Below, piece by piece: positions 40,916-53,400 of a stretch of 64,000 nucleotides of DNA. The DNA comes from Setoptus koraiensis (taxonomy: Eukaryota; Arthropoda). Made by a program: the position numbers and the translations under genes. Positions within the stretch are counted from its first letter, which is position 1, and each line of letters begins with the position of its first letter. A model generated the notes under the pieces. It was not told the origin of the DNA and searched no databases. It was given only the letters and a program-made list of their open reading frames with translations. The stretch lies in NCBI GenBank assembly GCA_048013815.1, contig CM106585.1:8742001-8806000 (forward strand), read 5' to 3'.

Positions 40916-43050
40916 ATGAGCTTCGTGGGACCCCTGCTACCGGCGCTGGTGCCGCTGACCACGCTGCTGTGGATCCGGGCGGCCGATCATTCGGTGAGCA
41001 TCAGCAGAAACGATTGGGAGAACGAATACGATTACATAATAGGTGAGTAGCAAAGTGCGATAAGAGCACTTCATTATTGTATTACTTATCGCTCGCTCTG
41101 TGCGCCCCTCACACCACTTTATCGGTATTTGCCACTTTATCGCTCGCTCCATCTAAACAGACAATTGTCTTGTTGGCGAGCGATGAAAGCGCCAGAGCGT
41201 TCGCCGGAAGCAGCTCCATCGGGCAGCTTCGCCGGCGCTTTGAGCGCCGGCTGAACCTAGACACTTTTATCTATTAATTCCATCTCGAGTGAGTGCGTGA
41301 GAGACAGAGGGAGCGAGAAAAAGATTGACACTATCGCCTATTGAGCATTTTGGCAGTTGTTAAAAATAGAAGACCAAAGAGTGTTTGACAAAGACAGAGA
41401 TGGAATCTCATTTACTGGATCACACAAGCTGGATATCCGCCAATATCCATTTGTGTGTTGGCCTAATGGCCGGCCAACACGGAGTGAATATTAGCATCGG
41501 CCAGCGAGAGTGACGAGACAAAAGAAGCATCATCGAAAGTGAATTCGAACGGACTTTGGGGCTTTGATTTATTGTTGTTATCGCATCGCATGTTACTTTA
41601 TATAGACGGTCGCTTTATGTGGCCGGTCAGTCTGTATGGACGGTCACTTTGTATGGAAGCTGACTTTATATAAATAGTCTCAAACGCGCGAGTCGCTGTA
41701 TAAATAGTTGCTCATCAGGCTGGCAGGATGCGAGCTAAACAAGTTGCAATTCGCCAACAGCGACAGGTGTAACAATGTGTTCAATGGGCTCACAGCGGCA
41801 ACGGCCAACAAATCAGCAAAAACGTTTCTCTTTCTTTTATGCATGTCTCATGTGATCAATCAATAATCAGACAGAGTCAAATCAACAAGCGTCCATGATA
41901 TTAACGGCTCACACTTTGGAGACGCCACCTCGGCCAACGGCGCCAATGGATTGTTGTTGCTCACAATTGTCAGATTGAAAGGAGTTTGTTTAGGCTTGCT
42001 GCTGCTGCTGGTGTGTTGCAGCAGCGATAAAAACGACTTTATCCGGCCAGCCGAGCCACTGACCGCCGTTCGAATCAACGGCACGGCTGGCCGGACAAAG
42101 TGGAAGAGTCAGCCAACAGAACAAAGAACAAAAAACAGAGACACAGAGCAAAAAAGAAATGGCACTCTTAATAATAATTCATCACTTTGTTTATCAGCCA
42201 ATGATTGACTCTCTCTCTCTCTCTATGTCTACATGTATTTTCTCGTATGTTCTCTCGTATGTTCTGTCGACGGCAAACGGCGATTCTTTGCGCGCAACTC
42301 ACCTGTCGGACGCTTTCGGATGCTGCTGCCATCGCCGCTGTATTTACACAACATGTGACGGCTGGGTATGCAGTGGGCGGCGGATCCGCGGGCGCGGTTA
42401 TGGCCAACAGACTGAGCGAGGACCCGGATAAAATGGTGCTCCTTTTAGAGGCGGGCGGGAGTGAGAATATACTGTCGGACATACCCATTGCGGCCGCAAC
42501 CCTGCAGCTCACTCCCATCGATTGGGCCTATCAAACGGAACCGCAAGAGGCCGCGTGCTTCGGTCTGGTCAACAGGGTGAGTTTAAATTTATTCTTTTCT
42601 TCTTTTTATAACTTGTGCCTCCGTGTATAACTTACACACAGTGTCAGTTCCGTTAACTGATTGCGCAACCAAACTCAAATGAATTGCGAGTCATAGTTAA
42701 CACACTAATGCCGACAACTATGGAAACGACCGATGCACTCTCACGATAATATACTCACCATCAATAATGTTCACTTTCTCCTCTCCTCTCCTCGCCTTTG
42801 CCTTCCCTCAATCTATTCTTGTGTTGCCCTTACGCAATTCTTGTGCCGCTCTTATGTAACTCTTATGTAATCATCAACTCACGACCGTAATGGTAAAACA
42901 ACAATTGTATTGATTACGATGACTCATAACGATCATCATCGCCGTCGTCATCATCACCGTACAATAAAATTGTGCAAATAACAAAACAACATTGCCGGCG
43001 ATCACATTACGCAACAACTTGTTGATACAACAACAACTTCCTTATGGGTC

Positions 43051-43103
<53 letters not shown>

Positions 43104-46100
43104 ACACCATTCATGCATGGTGGTGCTAATGATGCACGCCGCTCACCGCAAACTCGCTCCATTAACTGGACTCAAATAATGATATGATATTGTACAAACC
43201 GGCCGACAACCCGATCGCATGCCCGACAACAATGTCACACAACGTGTGTGTGTGTGTGTCGTTTGAATTGATTGTGTAATTTACCATTGAACTCACTCGG
43301 CTCGAAAACATCCGCGCTAAAATATTCACAACAAAACATCCACAATGAAATATCCACAACGAAATATCCACAACGAAATATCCACAACGAAATACCCGCA
43401 ACAAAATATTCGCAACAAAACATTCGCAACGAAACATTCTCGCGCACGGATGGATTCACTTGTGGATACTAAATTATGCAAATTTAATTATCCAATACTG
43501 TTATACCATCATGCATTGTGACGCAATCAATTACGACGTGCGACAAAAACGCATTTCAACATTTCAAACGCTATGGCTGAAACACGGTTAAAATGTGGCT
43601 CAAATACGGTCAAAATACGGCTAAAAAATAGCGGAGTCGCTGGCCGCGCGGGCGTGTCTTGGGCGGCTCGTCCGTGCTCAACTACATGCTCTACATTAGA
43701 GGCAACAGGCGCGACTACAACAAATGGGCCGCCGAGGGTGCCGACGGTTGGAGCTGGCAAGACGTGTTTCCCTATTTCCTCAAGTCCGAAGACAACAGAG
43801 ACGAGAGCATTGCGCATAACGGTAAGTGCACCAAACAGACCATAATTAACCCCGGCTACCTGTGCTGTGATTTACACTGTGTGTGTGTGTGTGTGCGTGA
43901 TCGTTGAACCTTGCTAATTATGTGAGCTCGCCAAAAACTAATTATGCAACAATGAATTGACAGCAATGCAAATTCAAACCGGGCGCGCTCTGGGGTCAGG
44001 TCAAGCTTGACCGGTGGCGCAAGGTGACACACAGGCCGTCTGACTGGCCCGGTGTCGCGACCCGCGAGCAACAGAACGCCAAGCGACCAGGTGAAGCACT
44101 TGCCAGAGGACAGGTGAGGCCGTTGAAGAATGCGTGCTCTCTCGACTAGCTCGCTACGAGCCACTCGCAGCCATTTTTCCGGCATTTTGCTGCTGTTTTG
44201 CCGGCATTGCCGTTAAGAAAACGGCAGTAGCAGTGATTCGTGCGAAATGCAGCTTATACGTGTGCATTACATAATGCAGAGGTAGCAAACGTGCGAACTG
44301 TGGCTCGAGTCTGTGAGAGTTTATCCTTTCGGACGACGATGCGGCCAGCGCACGTAATGAGACAGCGAGATGGATTGAGAGATATCTGCTGATATGCGTC
44401 TCATTTATATCATATATTGTGAGAGATTCGGCCGGCAATGTGAGACAGACAACGACGCAAATAAATTATCGGAGATGCAACGTGCGTGCCATTGAGCCGT
44501 TCGCGGTGATTAAATATATCGCTTGTCGTGACGCTGTTGCGCTTCTAAGAACGGCAACACTGGCACTCGCACAATGAGCGCCGACTGTTGCGCAATGAGA
44601 TGTTGTTGTTGTTGTTGCTGTCGTGGTTGCTGTCGTTGTTGGTGCTGCTGGTGATCGCTCAGCGATTCGACAGCTACAAAAGGACGCATCCTTTCGAAAG
44701 GTTGCGCGCTTCGAATTGAATGAAATGAATTGAACAAATGCAGCGAATGAATTGACTGAATGGACGGTGGTCAGCAGTGAAAGTGGCCGCCAGTCATCAG
44801 TTTAAACATGTCATTTTGAGATTGAGTGGTCAGACAGGCAACAAACAAATCAACTAACTCGGCTGAGAATAGCCGCGCCAGTTAGTTAAAATAACTAGCT
44901 GCTGTTGCCATTTTAACGCACAAAGAAAATAAATATACGACGACAGGTGCCTTCTTTATAATGAGGCGTGCAATGAGCTCATCATGAGACGAGAGAGCCT
45001 TATTTTCGCAACATAAACTGGCCAGCATATTGAGTGACCACTTTATGACGTGATTGTATACGGCCTCCAATAAACGCCGGCCAGATAGCCGGCATTAGAC
45101 GCAAGCCACTTGCCGGCGTATGATTAGCTGACCAGTGACTCTGACGGATGACTCTATAGAGTGATGAAGCCGTAGCATGAAGAAGAGCCCGTCTGATGAG
45201 GACGCAGCGGCTATATTTAGCCACATGAGCATTTGTTAAGCTCATTTGGCGTAAATGGCGCAAAATAAACGAGACGAATGCGATGACCACTGCGCCGGTC
45301 AACAAGAAACAAATCTGATGTAGTTGTCCATTGTGTGCACAACAAGTGATTTGTCGACCACAACAACAACGACAGCAACAGCGACGACAACGACAACGAC
45401 AACAACAACAGCGACAACAACAATGCGACGGCTCATTATTATTATTGTTGTTAATGGCATGACAAATATGTTGCTGTGCCGCCTTGATTGATTTTACATC
45501 AATACGGCCCATCAGACACACAGAAATAAAATTATCATGATGACCAATAGAAGCTATTCAAATGCAACAACAACACATGTCTCGGCCGGTGGGCCCGGCA
45601 TCAAAAGCCGCTCTCGCCGGTCCCATTGGTTCGGCCCACACAAGCGATTTAGAGGAGGCAGCACCAACTGTAACGGTAATTGTAATTGGGCAATTGCGAA
45701 ATTGAAAATTTCCAATTGTAAAATTATAATTATTTGAGCGCACAAACAGCGAGTGCGAGAGACTTAAAATTGATCGATTGAATCAATCGGATTGATCGAC
45801 TGAGGCGACCAAGATTGCGCAATAGCGCACTGCCGGTCGGCATATTGCATCAGTTGGCAAGACTTTCACTCCGAGCTTCCTATGATTTCTATGATTTATA
45901 TGGTTTCTGTGATTTCTATGGCTTCTACGATTTCTGTGGTTGCTGTGATTTCTGTGGTGGTCAGCCACAGAAATGTGCACACAAAGCGGCATGCGATGGG
46001 TACCTTGTTTGGCTCCCTGATTCAACATCCGCTTGCACTAATCGGCCAAAGCTGCAAATATGTATATCTGGAAATCTGTATATCTGGCATTCTGTATATC

Positions 46101-49100
46101 TGTGCAAATTTGTGGGGAACTGGAGCAAACAAGCGCCATTTGTCAAGTGACGCCATCTACACACATTGTGATGGATAACTCATGAGATGATTGATAACCT
46201 CCGTACGAATGCCAGCCACTCACTAGCTTGCTATCTATGTGCACAAATCTACACAAATAGTCATGCAACAACAAATTGACTTAGACGGCAGCAGCGGCAA
46301 TACAGATTTAGATGGGTGATAGAGTTAGACGGAGGAGCGCCTACACTAATTATTTACAAATCATTGTTTGATTGTGTGATGAGAATTGCGTCTGGCAATA
46401 GTGAGTTTGAGCGGTCACTGAGAGTTGCCGTGAGAAACTGTTGCATGAGCTGTGTGTCTCAATCAAGCCGTCAATCGGTGATGCAACTGATTTAAATGAT
46501 AAACGTCGAAATGAAATGAAAATAATAAACGATGATGAGTTCGAGCTGGCTCGCGAAAACAACAGCGATGCATCACTGTCAAGCTGGCCACAAGAACACA
46601 CATGTCGCTGTTAATTGATTGCTTATTGTGTTTATCGCCAATGTGTTCAGCTTGTTAGCCGGCTATTTTCGCCAAAAAATAGATAGAGTTGGATGCGTCG
46701 AGTGATTGTTTGATTTGTTCGCTTGGTCGTTGTGACGCGGCACCATCAATGATTGAGTCGAGATTGCTGATGGCCGACCGACCAACCACGCCAGCGACAA
46801 CAAACGGATAAATTTATAAATAAATGAAACGAATGAATAAATAACTCGCCAGAGCGAAAATAAACAGACAGACGGACCGACAAACAGATAAACAGACAGA
46901 TGAATAAGTGAAATGAAAAGTGTTGCGGAGCCAGGCGAGCGGCGATGGCGGCGGGGTCATCGTGTCTAACGGTAAACACTGACATGAGTTGAATGTACAC
47001 ACAAGTGCACATTGTGTGTAGTGACGTAAGAAAAAATGATTACATAACATTCGCTTGTCGCTGTGACCGCGCCGGTGCCCAATGAATATTCAATTGGAAT
47101 GAATATCCAATTGGAATGAATATTCGGGCTGCATCACTGAGATGAACTTTTCACTTGAGATGCATTGAGTTGCCGGTGAGGCCAGCGAGCAGCATCAAAA
47201 GTCAATGACAATCTGTCGACACGGCCAGCCGCCATTTGCCGCTATTCAGTCGCTTGATAGTTGTTTTTTTGTGCACGATAAAACTTGTTTCGTTGCTCGC
47301 TTGCGGCAACAACGTTGCTAACGTGAGTAAACTTGAATTTATCCATATAGCACTTCCGCAAATTGACCACAAATTGAATCAGCCGTACATTGGATATAAA
47401 CAGCCAAGCAGCCACTTATACATAGACAGACACACTTATACATGGAGCGAGTGAGTGTCACCCTCGTGAGATGCTCTGTGATGCCATCAGGCGCCTAACG
47501 GCATCCAAAGTGACTTATTTGTCAGTTGTCACCCGATGATCGTTAGTCTTTGAGCAGTTGCTTGTGTAGCCATCGGGCATCCAGTTTTATTGGGCTCGCA
47601 ATTGCAATTGGGATGCCGGGCAAAAAAGCAAATGGCAAGACGAGCGACATCAATTGCGCTCTAAATGAAACCCTTTTGAGAGTCGGCTCGGTGCGGGGCA
47701 GCGATTCATATTTAGCTCTAATGTGATTATGTCATCATTTGTGACAAGCCCACCAATCAGATGCTGCTTGCATTGTTGCCTGTCTGCAAGTGGCGAGCTC
47801 GCCGAGACGACTCACCGCAGTCGGACACTTGCTGCCGGCAACAGTCTGTGCATTTCAACCGGCTGCTGTGGCCAGCCAACGGGCCTCAATAAACAACCAG
47901 ATCAGCGCGATTAAACGATCGGCTGATTTATTGTGCTCGCAAAAACATAGGCATACACACAATATTGTATATTTGTGCTTGCGCAATCGAGACAAGTGGC
48001 GAGCGGCAAAACAACTTTGATTGCACCTGTCTCACTTTGTGATGCCAAAACATGTAATTTGTTGTCTTTGCTGCCCAATGGTCAGTTTGCTGTGGTCGCT
48101 CGATGGTCAGCTTGCGTTAGTCACTCGATGGTCAGCTAGCGGCGGTCGCTCGATGGTCAGCTTGCCGTGGTCACTCGATGGCGGAAACATCACGCATCAG
48201 CAACAATTACAAGCGAATAATAATTAGCGATAATCCAATTCAGCGTCGCACTCAATTTGCTCATTCTCTCTCTCTCTTCTCGTTCGCAAACATCTTATAA
48301 TTATTGGACACACGACAAACAGGATACCACAGCACGGGCGGATACCTCACAGTGGCCACACCGCCTGATCCGACGCTCTTGGGGCAGGCCTTTCCGGAGG
48401 CGGGCAAGCACCTCGGGTACCCCAATACCGATCTGAACGGAGCGGTTCAAACCGGTTTCGCCATACCCCAGGGAACTATTCGTCGCGGTGCGCGCTGCTC
48501 CACATCCAAGGCCTTCCTGCAGCCGGCCCGACAGAGGCCCAATTTGCACGTGGTCACTTTTGCCTATGCCACAAAGCTACTATTCAATTCGGACAGGCGT
48601 GCGGTGGCCGTTCAATTCGAGCGTTTCTCTCTATCGAACGTTGTGTATGCCCGCAAAGAGATCATCGTGTCGGCCGGAAGTATAAACTCGGCGCAACTTT
48701 TGATGCTGTCGGGTATCGGACCCGCGGATCACCTCCGCTCGATGGGCATACCCGTTGTGGCGGATTTGCCCGTTGGTCAGAATCTTCAGGATCACATTTA
48801 TCCGGCGCTGCCGTTCACAGTAGACAGAAAGATATCGCTTGTGCAGAGGCGCGTGGTCACCCTGCCCAATCTCGTTACCTATTTCTCGCTCGGGCGCGGC
48901 CCGCTCACCGCACTGGGCGGTGTTGAGGGGCTGGGTTTCATCAAGACCAAATTCACCAATGCCACAGACGACTGGCCCGACTTCCAGATACACATGCTGA
49001 CCGGGTCGCTGGTGTCGGACGACGGGCAAACCTTCCGCCGGGTGCAGGGCGTGACAAAGGAGCTCTGGGAACAGGTGTATGTGCCATACATTAGCTACGA

Positions 49101-50427
49101 CACATTTAGTATGTATCCGGTGTTGTTGAGGCCGAAATCGCGCGGTTTTATCAAGTTGCGCTCCTCCAATCCAAACGATCCGCCCGTCATAGATCCGCGC
49201 TATCTGACGCATCCGGACGACATACACGCCATGGTGGACGCAATGAAAATATCCATTGCGGTGGGCCTGGCGCCCTCATTTCGGCAATACAACTCGGCCC
49301 TGTTTACAACGATATTTCCCGGTTGTGAGATATACGCTCTGTATTCGGACGCTTATTTGGCTTGCGCTGCGCGCGTTTACACCTCAACGATTTACCATCC
49401 GGTGGGCACTTGTCGCATGGGTAGGGCGGATGATCCGCGCACCGTGGTGGACCCGCAATTGCGCGTCAAAAGTGTGTACGGTCTCAGGGTTGTGGACGCC
49501 TCCATAATGCCAAACATCATATCGGGCAACACTAACGCGCCCTCCATTATGATAGCCGAGAAGGCGGCCGACATGATCAAGGGGCGCAAATTGGCCCCGT
49601 TTGATCCGGATCTGGCGCGCGGCAGGGGCCAACAGGCCCACAAATCCTATAATTCTGCGCCCGTGCAACAAGTGCCCAATCATTTGAGTCCCAACTTTGA
49701 CATGGATCAATATCTGGCCAAATACAAGCGCAGGAGGCGCGACACCACGCAACAGGTTGAGCTGACTTCCGGCCAGCATGACGGCTCGCAGCAGATTGGC
49801 GTGCATACTCAGTCAGCGCAAACAACGAGCAACAACAAAAACAGTTCATGGCAATTTGGGCAATTGGCACAATTGGAGGAGGCCGACCTATCGGCTATCA
49901 GCAATAGAAAATTGTCCGAGAGTTCACTGATGAATCGTGTTGCCGCTCACATTCATCCGCTATTCAGCGGTTTCTCTAAATTGACTGACCCGTCACTGGC
50001 GCTGGCCCAATCAGATGTGATTGCGGCCAACTTGATAGGCTCGTTGGCCGTCACTAAAGTGCCATCTAGCGATGTGTCACACAGTCACAACAATCAATCG
50101 CAGCAAGTGTCCCCATCTCAATTACGCAACAAATATCAATTTGCTCAAGCAACATACGACAACAACGACAAAAAAAGTGACATTGAAAAAAATGGTTCAA
50201 ATAGACACCGCCAGATGTCCAGTGATCACGGGCCATTCGACAGTGGACTTTACGAGGAGGACGGCGGGCGCCCTCTGTCGCACATAATCAGAGAGAAAAG
50301 AGCGCATTCATTTAATGGGCCTGTTGTGGGCTCTGATGACAGGCGCCATAGTTTAGATAGGAGATCATATCATCAACATTATAGCTATGATTTAGTAAAT
50401 CAAACCTCAATGATTGAAGCTCATTAA
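40916..50427 (+). CDS. GMC flavin oxidoreductase (glucose dehydrogenase-like), four exons, 874 aa
   Basis: Exons 40916-41042, 42374-42576, 43632-43821, 48323-50427, all GT-AG and in frame. Residues 1-23 are a signal peptide ([18 protein letters not shown]). The FAD-binding beta-alpha-beta motif spans the exon 1/2 join: DYIIVGGGSAG (residues 39-49). Then [23 protein letters not shown] (GMC signature 1), [16 protein letters not shown] (signature 2), and the C-terminal [10 protein letters not shown] with His532 and GNTNAP with Asn578, the His/Asn catalytic pair of arthropod members. It should oxidise a sugar, alcohol or steroid with FAD outside the cell. After the last GMC helix (about residue 590) comes about 285 residues rich in Gln, Ser, His and Arg with RRRR, absent from typical 570-630 aa family members. 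Intron 3 (4.5 kb) is repeat-filled. Confidence 0.93.
41668..41706 (+). promoter_or_regulatory. Two TATA-like boxes in GMC intron 1
   Basis: TATATAAATAG near 41668 and TATAAATAG near 41698, each followed by a similar G(T/C)-rich stretch. They may mark an internal promoter or be part of a short imperfect repeat. Confidence 0.25.
43050..43103 (+). repeat. Pure (AAC)n microsatellite in GMC intron 3 flank
   Basis: About 18 uninterrupted triplets, in the intron between GMC exons 2 and 3. Confidence 0.95.
43319..43444 (+). repeat. 14-bp minisatellite, GAAATATCCACAAC x 9
   Basis: Nine consecutive 14-bp units, three of them exact, in the intron before GMC exon 3. Because 14 is not a multiple of 3, the frame cycles and gives misleading repeat ORFs on both strands. 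The AATATCC core is shared with the 11-bp arrays at 31.8 and 33.7 kb. Confidence 0.95.
45882..45960 (+). repeat. Imperfect 9-12 bp repeats, TGATTTCTATGG type
   Basis: A degenerate array inside GMC intron 3. Its translations (YDF/CDFYGF) are an artefact of the repeat. Confidence 0.7.
48081..48180 (+). repeat. 25-bp minisatellite x 4 in GMC intron 3
   Basis: Four 25-bp units of GTCAGCTTGC...GTCGCTCGATG type with a few substitutions, 140 bases before GMC exon 4. Confidence 0.9.
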
Positions 50428-53400
50428 TCAAGTAATTAGACACTGAGATAGTGACTCTACTACTACAACTACTACTACCATTACTACTACTATTACTATT
50501 TCTTGGACCATGACTACTGCTACTGCCATTGGCGACAGGAACCACTCACTTGACTCACAAACTCAGTGAAACTGTACACCGGACAAGACAAGACCAAACC
50601 ATCAGGTATGATGCAAACGATGCAGTGTATTCAAATTACGCCAGCAACTGGGCCAACAAAAGCCACAATGACGCGAGCAATGACGTTGGAGGAATGACAA
50701 AGGCAAAATAGAGACAAAAGTAAAAACTTTACTGTTTTTCCTAATGCACAAACCAGCTCATTTGCTTCTGATTCACTTGTGTCATTCGCATAAGTTTTCA
50801 AAGTGTTCATTAGTACCTGTTGCATGGCTAGCTCGCCTGACGGTTGTCATGGCGTCGATGGTCACGCTCCCCCTTTCCCTTTCCCTCTCTCTCTCTTTCT
50901 CTTTCATTTGCCAAATAGGAGGATCAATCAATCAATATAAGCGCTTATTTTTTCTTTTGATCACTCACCTCTCTCATAAGCCGCGCTGCACACCAAATGC
51001 AAAAGAACAAAATAAATATAGACAGTACACATACTAGACAATAGTAGCAACAATTACAACTAAGATAATCATACATAATCATCGAGAAACACTTACAGCC
51101 CTCACCTAGACAATGCCAAAACTAGCAGCAGCTCATAGCGACCTTGGCGTTGTGTGTATGTGTTAGAGCGACAGATAGGAAAAGCTAGGAAATTGCAAAT
51201 GTAGGACCAGTTGTCACACAAGAGTTTTTTAAAATATAAATTGTAAATATAGAGCATTGCCTACTTGTACAAACTCGTTCAAATTGGAAGCACTACGAGG
51301 AAAAGGAGAGCACACCTAACCATTACAAAGGTCAAGATCCATCCATTGTTGCCTCATTTATTTTTGGTTTGTGCAATCAGTTTGGAGCGAGACTTTTCAA
51401 ACGAGCTCGTAGCAAGCAACAATTGTAAATAAGTGCGTCTCTTGCCAGTACGAGACCAGTAAGCCATAGTTATGTAATTAGCTCCTCCATAGAGATCTGT
51501 TCATTACCTTATATCATCGTTTCTTGTTACAATAAACTTACACATACACACATGTAGAGGCCTTTTCGCTTGACTTTGACTTTCTGCCATTGGCTGTTTC
51601 TAGTTCGAGTGGTACGCGGACATAGTGTTATGCAGCAAGGCGCTCGTAAAACGCCGACCGATACCAATAGTTGTGATGCCTCTCTCGTATGCATACGCTT
51701 TTCTCATAAAATGTGGCTCCGTTCTAATCAATCAGTTTAAATCAAAGACAAGTCGCTAATTAGAGCGACTGGGTCCCTATTGGCACTGGATGGTGATGAA
51801 TGAATAGTTTGATTGATCAATAAAATGCATCAGGGCGACACCTGTTTGTGGCCACTTATTGTGGCGATCGCAAGCCCAGTTCGACAGGTTGGCGCCAAGC
51901 AGGGACACTGGTGCAAACTCAGACGCATGCCCTGGCGGGCCTGCACCAGGTTATTTGAGCAACAACTCAATGAGATCAACCATAGATAAGGCCAGATTCT
52001 TTGCCAATATACCTTTTTACCTTGGCTCAAACAATAACAATCCACAACAACAATGAGTGGACAAAGAATGCAAAGAATACACACAAATTGATTGCTACAC
52101 AACCTGCACGACCTGCACAACCTGCACCATCCGCACACCTGGATACATACGGAGATAGATACAGGTAGAGAAAGAGAGCCTGTTGGAGTGTTTGCATGTG
52201 GATACAGTTAGATACATTCGGAGAATTCGAGATAAACATAACACTGAGCACACAAACATTTGCCACAATAGGTGTGTGTGTGTGCAAATATCAGCGAAAT
52301 CAGAGGGTCAGATCAATTTGGTCTAGGTGATGAGCACAAAGCCAATGGCTGTGGCTTCGGTGCCTGTGGTTTATCTGGTCGTCGCATGTTTATGTTGTCG
52401 CTGGCTAATATTTATAATGGCCCACTATTGTACTAGCCCATGCTATGTGTGCGATGCGATTCCATCGGTTCCATCGGTGCCCATCGGTGCCCATCGGTGC
52501 CCATCCGTTGTTTGCAATGTCGGCCAATGTGTTCTTTGGCTCGCGATGGTCAGTGTGGTCATTTCTCAGAATGTCCAATTTGTGTGTGTGTGTCGCCTCT
52601 GTGTCAGTGGTGCCGACACTGACCGACCGGCACATTCCTCACTGGCTATAACGTTGCTGGCTACAACACTGACAAAAAGCACACTGGCTATAATACAACA
52701 ACATGAGCGTGTAAAGACTATGTTTATATTGTGAAATGACAGTCCGATAGAACAACTCACTGGCTGGCCGACAAACACAAACAAGCATCAGAAACAGATT
52801 GAGAGAAGCAAGTGCAGCCCCATCTCGTGAGCTTGCAACGACCGACCAAATGCCGAAGGAGAGAGAGTTTGCTAAAACAAGAAAGCAATTCAATACAAAT
52901 TAAATTGCATTAGCGATTTTTGTTGCTGGAATTTGTTTGATTGAGCCGTCGCCAATGTTGTGTTTAACGGCCAACAACAACAACAACAACAACATGATTC
53001 GATTTGCGAGCCTGGAATTGCATATCGAACCAGCAGTGGTCATCTGGTCACGCGGACCGCGCTTGACGCGCTGGCCACACTGGCCACACTGGCCACGGGA
53101 TCGCAAGCGGCGATTCGTAGTGGTCGGGTTGGCGGACATAGCGACACTTGTTGCTCTCATTTTTGTGCTCTCTCTTTGTTTGGTTTGGCTTTGTTTTTGT
53201 TTGGTCATCATCTCGTGCGTGTTTCACTGGCTGGCACGTAGTCATTGTCGTTGGTTTGCTGCGCTGCCTTCACTGGATACTAGCGGCACTCTCAGGCTCT
53301 TTATGGCCACCGAATGGCCAGTGAATGTTGCCAAACAAAGGATTTCGCTTTTTGTGCTTCTTCAATGGCCCGCATGGCTGCCTAATTCTTAATTTGTTCT

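Noticed and set aside
43319-43444. Possible CRISPR-like or satellite array
   Set aside because: Units are contiguous without spacers, so this is an ordinary minisatellite in an animal intron.
43162-43472. Repeat-protein-like frames on both strands
   Set aside because: Products of the 14-bp minisatellite, whose period makes every frame repetitive; lies in a GMC intron.
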